Shown: positions 24,738 to 33,825, counted from the first letter of the stretch. The stretch is DNA of 64,000 nucleotides from Boudabousia liubingyangii (GCF_001907245.1 NZ_MQSU01000003.1:310001-374000); one strand, 5' to 3'. Notes: generated by a model from the sequence alone, not told the origin. A program made the numbers and translations.

Positions 24738-26345
24738 ATGATGCGTCGCCTGAGTAGTTATGAGCCGACTCGTTTCATGGCAGACGGCTCCCACTACGAC
24801 CGTAATGCTGCTGATTATGCGGTTGCGTTCATCCAGGCCCTAACCCACACCAAAGGCCGCTGGGCCGGTAAACCCTTCGAACTGATTGATTGGCAAGAGC
24901 AGATCATCCGTGACCTGTTCGGCACCCTCAAGGCGGATGGGTTCCGGCAGTTCAACACCGCCTACGTTGAAATCCCCAAAAAGATGGGCAAGAGCGAGCT
25001 CGCTGCCGCCGTGGCACTGTTGCTCACGTGTGGGGATGGTGAAGAGCGGGCCGAGGTCTACGGGTGCGCAGCAGACCGACAGCAAGCATCCATCGTGTTC
25101 GAGGTCGCAGCCGACATGGTCCGCAACTCACCGGCACTGTCCCGCCGGGTGAAGATTCTTGCCTCCCAGAAGCGCATCGTGTTCCAGCCCACCAACAGCT
25201 TCTACCAAGTTCTCTCGGCTGAGGCGTATTCCAAGCATGGGTTCAACATTCACGGCGTGGTCTTTGACGAGCTGCACACCCAACCCGACCGCCGCCTCTT
25301 CGACGTCATGACCAAAGGCTCCGGCGATGCCCGCACCCAGCCCCTCTACTTCTTGATTACGACGGCAGGGTCAGACACGAACAGCATTTGCTATGAGACG
25401 CACCAAAAAGCCCAAGACATCCTTGAGGGCAGGAAGATCGACCCCACCTTCTACCCAGTCATTTACGGAGCAGACCAAGACGATGACTGGACCGACGAAA
25501 CCGTTTGGGCGAAAGCCAACCCATCCCTAGGCATCACGGTCGGCATCGACAAAGTGAGGGCCGCCTGTGAGAGTGCGAAGCAAAACCCGGCCGAAGAAAA
25601 CTCCTTCCGCCAACTCAGATTGAACCAGTGGGTGAAACAGTCCGTGCGGTGGATGCCCATGCACGCCTGGGATAACTGCCAACGCCATTTCACCCCAGAC
25701 CAACTGCGGGGCCGGGTCTGTTACGGCGGGCTTGACCTCTCATCCACCACGGATATCACGGCGTTCGTCCAAGTCTTCCCGCCAGAAGACGTTGATGAGC
25801 CATACTTTGTCCTCCCGCACTTTTGGATTCCCGAGGACAACATTGACCGCCGTGTCTTGCGTGATCGGGTTCCATACGACCTCTGGGCACGCCAAGGCCA
25901 CCTCAACCTCACCGAGGGCAACGTCGTCCACTACGCGGCGATTGAACAAGCCATCGAGCAAATCAGTGAGGAGTTTGATTTGCGGGAGGTGGCGTTCGAT
26001 AGGTGGGGCGCTGTCCAAATGACCCAAAACCTCGATGCCATGGGTCTGACCGTCGTCCCGTTCGGCCAAGGCTTCAAAGACATGTCCCCACCAACCAAAG
26101 AGCTAATGAAGCTGGTGCTGGAGGGCAAGTTGGCTCATGATGGGCATCCGGTTTTGCGGTGGATGATGGACAACATCTTCATCCGCCAAGATCCGGCTGG
26201 GAACATCAAACCCGACAAAGAAAAATCCACCGAGAAAATCGACGGTGTCGTGGCCACCATCATGGGGCTAGACCGAGCAATCAGATGCGGGGTCGGGCCA
26301 GCCAGCGAGAGCGTCTACGATAAGCGAGGATTGCTGGTTATATAG
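24738..26345 (+). CDS. Large terminase subunit
   Basis: 535 residues from ATG 24738 (GGAAGGGAG upstream). ATPase domain: Walker A-like EIPKKMGKSELAAA and Walker B HGVVFDELHTQ. The nuclease domain has YGGLDLSSTTDITA and the late D/E residues of a Phage_Terminase_1 type enzyme. It cuts and pumps DNA into the prohead. Its last 151 bp are present a second time at 29745-29895, beyond cassette 1, so the present 3' end may have come with the cassette. Confidence 0.95.
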   Translation: MMRRLSSYEPTRFMADGSHYDRNAADYAVAFIQALTHTKGRWAGKPFELIDWQEQIIRDLFGTLKADGFRQFNTAYVEIPKKMGKSELAAAVALLLTCGDGEERAEVYGCAADRQQASIVFEVAADMVRNSPALSRRVKILASQKRIVFQPTNSFYQVLSAEAYSKHGFNIHGVVFDELHTQPDRRLFDVMTKGSGDARTQPLYFLITTAGSDTNSICYETHQKAQDILEGRKIDPTFYPVIYGADQDDDWTDETVWAKANPSLGITVGIDKVRAACESAKQNPAEENSFRQLRLNQWVKQSVRWMPMHAWDNCQRHFTPDQLRGRVCYGGLDLSSTTDITAFVQVFPPEDVDEPYFVLPHFWIPEDNIDRRVLRDRVPYDLWARQGHLNLTEGNVVHYAAIEQAIEQISEEFDLREVAFDRWGAVQMTQNLDAMGLTVVPFGQGFKDMSPPTKELMKLVLEGKLAHDGHPVLRWMMDNIFIRQDPAGNIKPDKEKSTEKIDGVVATIMGLDRAIRCGVGPASESVYDKRGLLVI

Positions 26346-26371
26346 AAAACATGAAAAGTATTTAATCATGA

Positions 26372-26400
26372 TTGATTTATTAGATGATGTAAAGTATGAT
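26372..26400 (+). promoter_or_regulatory. Promoter of cassette 1
   Basis: TTGATT (26372-26377), 17-bp spacer, TATGAT (26395-26400): close to the sigma-70 consensus, in AT-rich DNA 27 bp after the TerL stop and 48 bp before the secreted-protein gene. It would allow cassette expression in the lysogen, independent of late phage transcription. Confidence 0.65.
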
Positions 26401-26447
26401 GAAAATGCAAATACTTCCAATTAATTTGAATAGCAAAGGAGCTAACA

Positions 26448-26849
26448 ATGAAGTATTCAGCAATTAGGAAGTTCTCGGGACTTGCATTGATTACTGCGTT
26501 GACTATAGGTACTGTGGGTGGTATTTCAATAGCTAATGCTGCCGAGCGCAGCAGGGCGCATGTGCCTTGTGAACTTTACAGTTACCGTCCTACCATTTCA
26601 GGTAGTTACGTAAAAGGTATTGGTGGACGGCATGGGTGTATCAATACGGTGGACTGGGTCCGGGTTAGCATGTGGACTAACAACTGGGGGCCAGACACTC
26701 GCTTGGCAGTTAATCAGAAGGGCCCGGTAAATACGATTCAACTCGATGTCTCTGCGAAAACTTCAACTGCTGGTAAAGGCGCATATGTGTATACTTATGT
26801 TGAGTCTTCAACTGGAGCAGTGAAGTATTCGCCTGACATTCAACTGTAG
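26448..26849 (+). CDS. Small secreted protein, bacteriocin-like, cassette 1
   Basis: 133 residues from ATG 26448 (AAAGGAGC upstream). Sec signal peptide: basic start, hydrophobic LALITALTIGTVGGISIANA, likely cleavage before AERSR. The mature ~100 residues have two Cys (PCELYSYRP and RHGCINTVDW), probably one disulfide, and are otherwise Gly/Ser/Thr/aromatic-rich. Followed by an ABC ATPase and two membrane proteins, the layout of lactococcin-972-like loci, although the sequence does not fit that family clearly. A bacteriocin or other secreted effector is inferred. Confidence 0.65.
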   Translation: MKYSAIRKFSGLALITALTIGTVGGISIANAAERSRAHVPCELYSYRPTISGSYVKGIGGRHGCINTVDWVRVSMWTNNWGPDTRLAVNQKGPVNTIQLDVSAKTSTAGKGAYVYTYVESSTGAVKYSPDIQL

Positions 26850-26862
26850 GCCGTGATTTCGC

Positions 26863-27606
26863 ATGATTGAAATTCGCAATCTGCATTTTTCCTATCGCAA
26901 TTTTCATGCACTAAAAGGGGTTTCGCTACGCGCCGAGCCTGGTGTTTACGGGCTTTTGGGACCTAACGGTGCGGGCAAATCAACGTTGATGAAATCTGTG
27001 GTGGGAATGTTACCTTTGCAGAAAGGCGAAATCCTTATCAATGGTAAGTCTCTAACTCGAATGGATCGCTCAGAAAAACGGCGGCTAGGCTATTTACCAC
27101 AGCATTTCGATTTGATGGATTTTGTTACAGTCGAGCGCAACCTCATTTATGCAGCGTGGGCGCATGGTATCGATAGGAATGAAGCCGGTAGAGCCATTAG
27201 TGAGATTCTTGAGATTACCCATTTGGGTGGGAAAGCTAACGTGTTAGCTCGTTCACTTTCGGGTGGGATGCGCCAGCGCCTAGGTATTGCCTGTGCGTTG
27301 GTGCATCGCCCTCGCGTTGCTCTGTTGGACGAGCCGACGGTGGGTTTAGATCCGCTACAACGGGCCGGTATCCGTAACCTTCTGCTTGAATTGTCGCGTG
27401 AATCTGTGATTTTGATTTCTACGCATTTAGTAGAGGATTTAGCGGCAGTGGCCAGCCGTGTGTTGGTGATGAACTCAGGACTGATTACTTTTGACGGTAC
27501 AGTGGATGACCTTAATGCTTTGGGCGAGCGCAACCCTTCACCAGGGTTGAACATCCTCGAATGTGGGTATCAGGCGGCTTTGGCGCGTATTCCGAATAGG
27601 CAGTAG
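26863..27606 (+). CDS. ABC transporter ATPase, cassette 1
   Basis: 247 residues, complete ATPase: Walker A GLLGPNGAGKSTLMK, Q-loop YLPQHF, signature LSGGMRQRLG, Walker B RVALLDEPTVGLDP, and H-loop STHLVEDL. The GAGKST-P-x-L and single-domain form are typical of ABC-2 type exporters and immunity transporters. It works with the membrane proteins at 27624 and 28971, either exporting the secreted protein or protecting the producer. Confidence 0.92.
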   Translation: MIEIRNLHFSYRNFHALKGVSLRAEPGVYGLLGPNGAGKSTLMKSVVGMLPLQKGEILINGKSLTRMDRSEKRRLGYLPQHFDLMDFVTVERNLIYAAWAHGIDRNEAGRAISEILEITHLGGKANVLARSLSGGMRQRLGIACALVHRPRVALLDEPTVGLDPLQRAGIRNLLLELSRESVILISTHLVEDLAAVASRVLVMNSGLITFDGTVDDLNALGERNPSPGLNILECGYQAALARIPNRQ

Positions 27607-27623
27607 GGGAAAGGCTAAGGCTG

Positions 27624-28958
27624 ATGCGTGGACTGATTTTCCCTATAAAAACCTGGTGGCTATTGGGTCTGACTGCCTTTTTAGCTCTGGTGTGTCTGGT
27701 GCAATCGGTGGCACTCATTCCCACCTGGCCGAACCCAGATTTACGAGTGGTAATTCCTCAGCTGCAAGAGCAGCTAATCGTACCTGTGGTGATTATCGGG
27801 TTGGCAGCTGCCATATTTTTTGACCCGCAAGGTAAAAAGTCAGTGGTGATTGGGCCGCTCACAGTGCTCTCGCCTACCCGTCGAATCCTTCCTTTTGCAT
27901 TTACGATATGGGGCGCAGCAGTAGTTGGACCTATACTCGGCTGGGGCTATATGTTAGTACGCAGCGCAGCAGTGAGGTTTAGGCTCATAGACTTGATAGC
28001 TTTTCTTGTTTTGATAATCTCGTTGTTTGCTGCGGCAACATTGGCGATGGTTTTAGCTAACCTGTTGCCGCCGAAGTGGAAGCTCGTGCTTACCCCACTT
28101 TTGTCTGCGTTAGTGGTTTTTGTGCCGGTTATTATGAACGTATTTTTATTGGCAGGAACCGGTAAGTCGAGCCTCTCGCTAGCGTTTATGTGGGGTACTA
28201 GCCTAGTAAGTTACCCCACTGATTTTGTGATGTCCACTGAGCTGATTCGTTTGGTTTACTTCGTTCTGCTAAGTGTTTGCGGGGTGTATGCGCTGATGCG
28301 TTTCAATTCTTATGCGCTTACGGGGCGGAGGAGCTTTGCCATTGTCGGTTTAGTATATCTTCTGGCGCCTGCGCTTGTGTTTGCGTCCAGCATTTTGATG
28401 TCTCCGGTACTAACCAAGTACGAGGACGATCGTCAAAAGTGTGAGGTAATAGGCGAGTATCGTTTGTGCTTGCCTATTGCCCAAGCAACACTAATACCTA
28501 GTTTGAAGGAGCATTTCCAGCAATTATTTGCACAGTTACCCAACGCTTGGGTTGACCCTAAAACCCCAATCGGTTTTGCTGAAGGTGCGATTATTGGCCC
28601 GCTTACTCTGCAAAATCCTGGTAACTTCAAAACTCGCCAAGAATGGGAGCAGGTGACTTTTAGCAATATTGCCTACAACATTTTCGCAAGTGGCGGGCAT
28701 AGCGATGCTTGCTCAAATCAAGCTCAGTTTTATGACGATTTGCGAAATTCCCTGCTGTTGCGTGCGAAGCTGCCGATGGATCTCGTTTATGGTGTCAACG
28801 AGGAAACTGGGCAGGAAAGCGAACACACGATTTCGGCTGATGCAAGCCCTCAACTGGCCTTCCTGACTAAATTGTCCACAGCCGAATATCAGCAATGGTT
28901 ACTTAAGCATCGAGACTCCATCGCCACCTGCAAGTTAAGTAAGGAAAATTTCAGGTAA
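27624..28958 (+). CDS. ABC-2-like permease with extracytoplasmic C-terminal domain, cassette 1
   Basis: 444 residues from ATG 27624. Six or so membrane segments in the first ~270 residues (for example LLGLTAFLALVCLVQSVAL, LLSALVVFVPVIMNVFLLAG) followed by a ~160-residue soluble tail with four Cys (QKCEVIGEYRLCLP, SDACSNQ, SIATCKL) that probably lies outside the membrane. It lies 17 bp after the ATPase and is its likely membrane partner. Family not recognised beyond the ABC-2 layout. Confidence 0.75.
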   Translation: MRGLIFPIKTWWLLGLTAFLALVCLVQSVALIPTWPNPDLRVVIPQLQEQLIVPVVIIGLAAAIFFDPQGKKSVVIGPLTVLSPTRRILPFAFTIWGAAVVGPILGWGYMLVRSAAVRFRLIDLIAFLVLIISLFAAATLAMVLANLLPPKWKLVLTPLLSALVVFVPVIMNVFLLAGTGKSSLSLAFMWGTSLVSYPTDFVMSTELIRLVYFVLLSVCGVYALMRFNSYALTGRRSFAIVGLVYLLAPALVFASSILMSPVLTKYEDDRQKCEVIGEYRLCLPIAQATLIPSLKEHFQQLFAQLPNAWVDPKTPIGFAEGAIIGPLTLQNPGNFKTRQEWEQVTFSNIAYNIFASGGHSDACSNQAQFYDDLRNSLLLRAKLPMDLVYGVNEETGQESEHTISADASPQLAFLTKLSTAEYQQWLLKHRDSIATCKLSKENFR

Positions 28959-28970
28959 GGGATTGAGTAG

Positions 28971-29642
28971 ATGAAACCAAGACCTGGCTTTCTCTATCCG
29001 GTGATTGTTAGTGTATGCGCATGGGTATTAGCTGTTTACGTGGCGCACCTAGTAGGGGTTATATTTTATCTGCCCTCATCAGGTTTTGTTGTTGCCGTGA
29101 AGCCGTCTACCATCGCAGTATTGGTGTTCACATGGGTAGCTTTGCTTTGTTTTTTGCCGCGAATGCCCTGGGTGGAGTTGAATAGCCCTCGCCCAATGCG
29201 ACTGCGAGCTTTCACCGAAATTTTGTTTATTTCTGTTCTGATTTTGTTGGTATCTCCGCTCGGGGTGATGTGGAGTATCTGGAGTGCTCCCAGATTTAAA
29301 TTTCGTCCCGGCCAGGTGGTATTTGATAAAGAATTCTTCTCACATGGCGTCGGGTTTCAGATGTTTAGCGGCCTACAAGGGATTATTATCCTAAGCTTGA
29401 CGATGCTTACCATAGCCCTAATTGGGCACAAATACGGGCGGCTAAGTTTGCCGGTGTGGGTGGTACTTTATTGGCTGGGACAGTCGAGCGGTATGTTGTA
29501 TTGGATGCCAAGTGGCGCGCTACATTATTTCGAATCAACCCTAATCTATGCCGCTATTTTTACGGCCTGTTTGTGGACTGTTTGCGTATTCACATATGTG
29601 TATACTGTCCGCGGTATTAAACCTATCTTGACCAGCGTCTAA
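28971..29642 (+). CDS. Multi-spanning membrane protein, cassette 1
   Basis: 223 residues with about six hydrophobic segments (for example FLYPVIVSVCAWVLAVYVAH, AVLVFTWVALLCFLP, EILFISVLILLVSPLGVMW). It follows the permease by 12 bp and is the last gene of the cassette. No named family. It may be a second permease subunit or an immunity protein. Confidence 0.65.
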   Translation: MKPRPGFLYPVIVSVCAWVLAVYVAHLVGVIFYLPSSGFVVAVKPSTIAVLVFTWVALLCFLPRMPWVELNSPRPMRLRAFTEILFISVLILLVSPLGVMWSIWSAPRFKFRPGQVVFDKEFFSHGVGFQMFSGLQGIIILSLTMLTIALIGHKYGRLSLPVWVVLYWLGQSSGMLYWMPSGALHYFESTLIYAAIFTACLWTVCVFTYVYTVRGIKPILTSV

Positions 29643-29744
29643 TGGGAGTAAATCTTCTAATACTTACGCTGAACACTGCTAGTGAAATAACTACCCTTAT
29701 AGCAATAATATCTGTTGTAAATTTTTATGTATGCACTGACGCCC
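29643..29744. other. AT-rich right edge of cassette 1
   Basis: No gene. AT-rich cassette DNA continues to about 29740, where terminase-like sequence resumes abruptly at GCTGGCAACATCAAACCC. That is the right junction of the inserted block. Confidence 0.6.
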
Positions 29745-29895
29745 AGCTGGCAACATCAAACCCGACAAAGAAAAATCCACTGAGAAGATTGACGGCGTTG
29801 TCGTCACCATCATGGGCCTAGACAGAGCCATCAGATGCGGAGTAGGCCCAGCCAGCGAGTCGGTCTACGACAGGCGCGGGCTACTGCTGTTGTAG
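29745..29895 (+). pseudogene. Orphan duplicate of the terminase 3' end
   Basis: 151 bp aligning without gaps to 26195-26345, the last 49 codons and stop of TerL. By eye about four fifths of bases match, and almost all differences are synonymous. The peptide (NIKPDKEKSTEKIDGV then VTIMGLDRAIRC) differs at only a few positions from the intact copy. It lacks a start and the rest of the gene. It is best read as the original end of the resident TerL gene, displaced when cassette 1 arrived with its own version of this end. Confidence 0.85.
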
Positions 29896-30357
29896 GCGGA
29901 CGGTCAGAGCATGCATGAGCACCAGGTTCAGTACCATGACGCCGATCATGATGAGGCTGGCGGTCAGCAGACCGCTGCTGTGGTGATGGGACATGCCCCA
30001 TATCAGTAGTGCCACGATCGGCAACTGGATGGGGGCTGACCACTGAGGCAGGAAGCAGCCACGCTGGTAGGTCACAAGCATCTGGACGCAATGAACGGCT
30101 AGGTGAAATCCGTAAGCAATCGTGGCGGCTGTAAACCACACCGGCGGCAAAAACAGTGCGATCACGCTCAAGAGTGTCAACTCTTCAAGGGCGATCCGTG
30201 TGAACGCTACCGGTTGGAGCCTCAGATTCTTCATCAGTGCGAGCAGGTGTTCACGGTTGCGGTGTAGCCATGGCAGCAAAACTCGTTATTCCTCGACCTC
30301 ATGCCAAAGGAACAACACAAGTACGGCTCCTACCAGCCACCACAGCAGACTTACCAC
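29881..30357 (-). pseudogene. HXXEE-like membrane protein gene with an in-frame stop
   Basis: On the minus strand a frame from GTG 30357 reads a hydrophobic segment (WWLVGAVLVLFLW) and then HEVEE, the HxxEE signature, immediately followed by TAA (30286-30288). The frame then continues for 132 more codons (from TTG 30279) with three or four membrane segments and further His residues (FHLAVH, MSHHHSSG), as in HXXEE membrane proteins. A single base change would restore one ~158-residue protein, so I call a nonsense-mutated gene. Its end overlaps the terminase remnant by 15 bp. Family function is unknown. Confidence 0.6.
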
Positions 30358-30413
30358 CTCTCTAAAACACGCTGCTTCCTTTTTCCATTGTCCTCCCTGA
30401 AAGGAACAAACGC

Positions 30414-31754
30414 ATGGGCTTCCTATCCTGGCTCGGCCTCAAACCACCCGAACCGACAAACAGTTGGTCGTTGACCAATACTGAGTTCTTCGCATCTCCA
30501 ACTAGTAGCGGTAAGACGGTGACGGAGCGCTCGGCTATGCAGATGACTGCCGTCTACGCCTGTGTCCGTATTTTGGCTGAGGCCGTCGCATCCCTACCGC
30601 TGCACTTGTACCAGCAGCGCGAAGGCAGCACGGGTGGCAACGAACGAGCGACCACCCATCCGTTGTATCGGGTGCTCCATGATGAGCCGAACGCGGAGAT
30701 GACCTCGTTTGTGTTCCGCGAGACCCTCATGACCCACCTGCTGCTGTGGGGTAACGCTTATGCCCAAGTCATCAGGAACGGGCGCGGTGAGGTCATCGGC
30801 CTATACCCGCTACTACCATCGCAGATGATTGTCGATAGGGATCCGGACACGGGCCTATTGCGTTACACCTATCGTCCTCAAACCACCGGTAAGCCGCCGG
30901 TGGTTGTTTTATCCCCAGCCGACGTCCTCCATATTCCCGGGCTCGGTTTTGATGGGCTGGTTGGTTACAGCCCGATTCAGATGGCCCGTAACGCGATTGG
31001 CATGGGGCTGGCCTGTGAAGAATACGGGGCTAGGTTCTTTGCCAACGGTGCCGCGCCCGGTGGGGTGCTTGAGCATCCGGGCACGATTCGTGACCCAGCA
31101 AGGGTACGCGAATCATGGCAGTCCACCTTCGGCGGCAGCGAGAATGCGGGCAAGATCGCGGTGCTCGAGGAGGGGATGAAGTACACGCCTATCGGCATTT
31201 CGCCGGAGCAGGCGCAGTTCTTGGAGACCCGCAAGTTCCAGATCAACGAAATCGCCCGTATCTTCCGCATCCCACCACACATGGTCGGCGACCTCGAAAA
31301 GAGCAGCTTTTCCAACATTGAGCAACAAAGCCTCGAGTTCGTGAAATACACGCTTGACCCTTGGGTGATCAGGTGGGAACAAGCCCTCACCAAAACCCTG
31401 CTCACCGGGGCTGACCGGGAGAAGTACTCAATCGCCTTCAATCTTGAGGGCCTGTTGCGTGGGGATTACGCGTCGCGGATGCAGGGGTATGCGGTTGCTC
31501 GCCAGAACGGGTGGATGAGCGCCAACGACATCCGCCAGTTAGAGAACCTCGACCTCATCTCAACCGAGGATGGCGGGGACCTTTACCTGGTTAACGGCAA
31601 CATGCTCCCACTCAACCAAGCGGGTAGCTACTACACCCACCGCCAGATGCGGGATAGCCAACCAGCACAAGAAAACGACATCAATAGTGAAAGCGAGGAG
31701 GATGCAGATGACGGCGACAACACGAGCCGACCCGAACATGAAGACACCCACTAG
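30414..31754 (+). CDS. Portal protein, HK97 family
   Basis: 446 residues from ATG 30414 (GAAAGGAAC upstream). Typical features: SAMQMTAVYACVRILAEAVASLPLHLY, LMTHLLLWGNAYAQVIRNG, SFSNIEQQSLEFVKYTLDPW and an acidic, disordered tail (about 415-446). It forms the dodecameric DNA gate at the capsid vertex. The protease gene starts inside its 3' end (47-bp overlap). Confidence 0.95.
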   Translation: MGFLSWLGLKPPEPTNSWSLTNTEFFASPTSSGKTVTERSAMQMTAVYACVRILAEAVASLPLHLYQQREGSTGGNERATTHPLYRVLHDEPNAEMTSFVFRETLMTHLLLWGNAYAQVIRNGRGEVIGLYPLLPSQMIVDRDPDTGLLRYTYRPQTTGKPPVVVLSPADVLHIPGLGFDGLVGYSPIQMARNAIGMGLACEEYGARFFANGAAPGGVLEHPGTIRDPARVRESWQSTFGGSENAGKIAVLEEGMKYTPIGISPEQAQFLETRKFQINEIARIFRIPPHMVGDLEKSSFSNIEQQSLEFVKYTLDPWVIRWEQALTKTLLTGADREKYSIAFNLEGLLRGDYASRMQGYAVARQNGWMSANDIRQLENLDLISTEDGGDLYLVNGNMLPLNQAGSYYTHRQMRDSQPAQENDINSESEEDADDGDNTSRPEHEDTH

Positions 31755-32505
31755 CACCAGGCGATTTTGGGATTACACCACCAGCCCGGATGGCAAGCGC
31801 GTACTAGAACTGCGTGGGCCGATTGCGCCGGAGTCTTGGTTCGGGGACGAAACCACACCCCAGCAATTTCGCGACGAACTCATGAGCGGTAATGGTGACA
31901 TTATCGTGTGGATCAATAGCCCTGGTGGGGATGTAGTGGCGGCTGCCGAGATTTATTCGATGCTCATGGACTACCCAGGACACGTCACCGTCAAAATCGA
32001 CGGCCTCGCCGCATCAGCCGCATCCGTCATCGCGATGGCAGGCAGCGAGGTGCTCATGTCGCCGGTTGCGATGTTGATGATTCACAACCCCATGACCGCC
32101 GCCATCGGCGACAGCGAGGAGATGCTCCGCGCGGTGTCCATGTTGGCCGAGGTCAAGGAATCCATCCTCAACGCCTACGAACTGCGCAGCCACCTTAGCC
32201 GCGCGGAGCTCAGTGAGTTGATGGATGCGGAGACTTGGATGGACGTGAACAAAGCTATTGAGCTTGGTTTCGCAGACGGACTGATCACTCCTGGCTCGCC
32301 GTTCCCGGCCGCACAGCCCGATAAGCCCGTGTCCGCGATGGTGTTTTCCCGTCGCGCTGTCACCAACTCACTGTTGGATGCCATCAACGCAGACCTCACT
32401 GGTGGCCAAGAACCACTCCCACTAGTAGCGGAGCCTGATCCACCGCCACCTGCTGGCCGCGCGGTCAGCGACCTGTTATCCGCCCTCGATCACTTGAAGC
32501 CCTAG
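31708..32505 (+). CDS. Prohead protease, ClpP-like
   Basis: 265 residues from ATG 31708; the ATG at 31702 is too near the GGAGG site at 31696-31700. A ClpP/crotonase fold: INSPGGDVVAAAEIYSML, then GLAASAASVIAMAGSE with the catalytic Ser, and MLMIHNPMTAAIG with the His. It matures the capsid by removing the N-terminal delta region of the major capsid protein. The C-terminal ~50 residues are Pro-rich. Confidence 0.92.
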   Translation: MTATTRADPNMKTPTSTRRFWDYTTSPDGKRVLELRGPIAPESWFGDETTPQQFRDELMSGNGDIIVWINSPGGDVVAAAEIYSMLMDYPGHVTVKIDGLAASAASVIAMAGSEVLMSPVAMLMIHNPMTAAIGDSEEMLRAVSMLAEVKESILNAYELRSHLSRAELSELMDAETWMDVNKAIELGFADGLITPGSPFPAAQPDKPVSAMVFSRRAVTNSLLDAINADLTGGQEPLPLVAEPDPPPPAGRAVSDLLSALDHLKP

Positions 32506-32527
32506 CGCCCGATGCGCCGGGGCTTTT
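32497..32527 (+). terminator. Terminator/attenuator between protease and capsid
   Basis: AAGCCC (32497-32502) pairs with GGGCTT (32520-32525), with inner GCGC/GCGC pairing, followed by TTTT. It begins inside the last codons of the protease gene and probably tunes expression upstream of the highly expressed capsid gene. Confidence 0.65.
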
Positions 32528-32569
32528 CTCATACCCAATCCACCCCTTTGTGTTTTGAAAGGACACATC

Positions 32570-33787
32570 ATGACTACAACGATGATTAATGACCTGCGAA
32601 CCCGCCGTGCCGAGACCTGGGAGAAAGCCAAGGCCTTCCTCACTGAACGCCAAAGCGCCAATAACGGGATCCTGACGGCTGAGGATGATGAGACTTACGC
32701 TCGTATGGAAGCCGAAATCGAAGCCTTCGGTCGCGAGATCGCGCGCGCTGAACGCGCCGCCGAGCTTGACGCACAGCTCTCTAAGCCGGTGGCCGCGCCT
32801 TTGGCGATGACCCCTGGGTCCGTGGCTCCTGAGGGGCATAAACATGTGCCGTTCCGGGCTACGGATGAATACCGCGAGAACTTTTGGAACGCCATGCGCA
32901 TGGCCACCAACCCCTTCGAAGTACGCAACGACTTGAAGGAAGGTGCTGACACTGAAGGCGGCTACCTAGTACCGGACGAGTTCGAACGCACTTTGGTCGA
33001 AGCGCTCAACGAGGAGAACATTATTCGTTCTCTGGCTAAGCGGATTACCACCACATCGGGTGATCGTAAGATCCCTGTCGTGGCGACCCACGGGAAGGCT
33101 AACTGGCTCGATGAAGGGGCAGCAGTCACCGAGTCTGATGAGGCTTTCAAGCAAGTCACGCTGGGGGCTTATAAACTCTCCACCTTCATCAAGGTCAGTG
33201 AAGAGCTCTTGGCTGACTCTGCGTTCAACATCGAGGCCTACCTGGCAAACGAGTTCGGGCGCAGGATCGGCGCTGCTGAAGAAGAGGCGTTCCTTGTTGG
33301 GGATGGGTCTAATAAGCCCACCGGTATCTTCCACAAGACTGATGGTGCACAGGAGGGCCTGAAGGCTGCCGGCCAGACCGCGATCACCGCAGACGAACTC
33401 ATCGATTTGTTCTATGCGCTGCGTAGCCCGTATCGGAAGAACGCCGTGTGGCTGACCAACGACTCCACGGTCAAGGCGATTCGCAAGCTGAAGGACAATC
33501 AGGGCCAGTACCTGTGGCAGCCCGCTTTGACTGCAGGTTCCCCGGACATGATTCTAGGCCGCCCCATTTATACCTCCAGCTTTGTGCCGGAGATTAAGGC
33601 CGGGGCAAAGACCGTGGCCTTCGGTGACCTGTCCTACTACTGGATTGCTGACCGTGCGGGCCGCTCTTTCAAGCGCCTCAATGAACTGTTTGCGACCACT
33701 GGTCAGGTGGGGTTCATGGCAACCCAACGCGTCGACGGCAAGTTGATTCTGCCTGAAGCCGTCAAGGTCCTTGTTCAGAAGCAGTAA
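32570..33787 (+). CDS. Major capsid protein, HK97 fold
   Basis: 405 residues from ATG 32570 (GAAAGGACAC upstream). An N-terminal helical scaffolding-like region (about 1-105, AEIEAFGREIARAERAAELDAQ) is followed by the mature capsid domain: EGGYLVPDEFERTLVEALNEEN, KVSEELLADSAFNIEAYLAN, FLVGDGSNKPTGIF, and the C-terminal FMATQRVDGKLILPEAVKVL. Length and pattern fit the HK97 Phage_capsid family. Confidence 0.95.
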   Translation: MTTTMINDLRTRRAETWEKAKAFLTERQSANNGILTAEDDETYARMEAEIEAFGREIARAERAAELDAQLSKPVAAPLAMTPGSVAPEGHKHVPFRATDEYRENFWNAMRMATNPFEVRNDLKEGADTEGGYLVPDEFERTLVEALNEENIIRSLAKRITTTSGDRKIPVVATHGKANWLDEGAAVTESDEAFKQVTLGAYKLSTFIKVSEELLADSAFNIEAYLANEFGRRIGAAEEEAFLVGDGSNKPTGIFHKTDGAQEGLKAAGQTAITADELIDLFYALRSPYRKNAVWLTNDSTVKAIRKLKDNQGQYLWQPALTAGSPDMILGRPIYTSSFVPEIKAGAKTVAFGDLSYYWIADRAGRSFKRLNELFATTGQVGFMATQRVDGKLILPEAVKVLVQKQ

Positions 33788-33825
33788 CCCACTGCCAGTT
33801 GTTGGAGGGGAGGTGGCGTAAAGCC

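Noticed and set aside
26368-26424. 18-codon frame MIDLLDDVKYDENANTSN before the cassette 1 secreted protein
   Set aside because: It coincides with the TTGATT-17-TATGAT promoter and lacks a ribosome site; most likely not translated.
26448-26849. Lactococcin 972 family assignment for the cassette 1 (and cassette 2) secreted proteins
   Set aside because: Gene order is suggestive, but the family's spacing of Gly, Tyr and Trp residues is not seen in either sequence, so only a bacteriocin-like label is used.
30122-30400. Forward 92-codon frame before the portal gene
   Set aside because: It opposes the HXXEE-like reverse frame, has no domain, and its composition fits a shadow.
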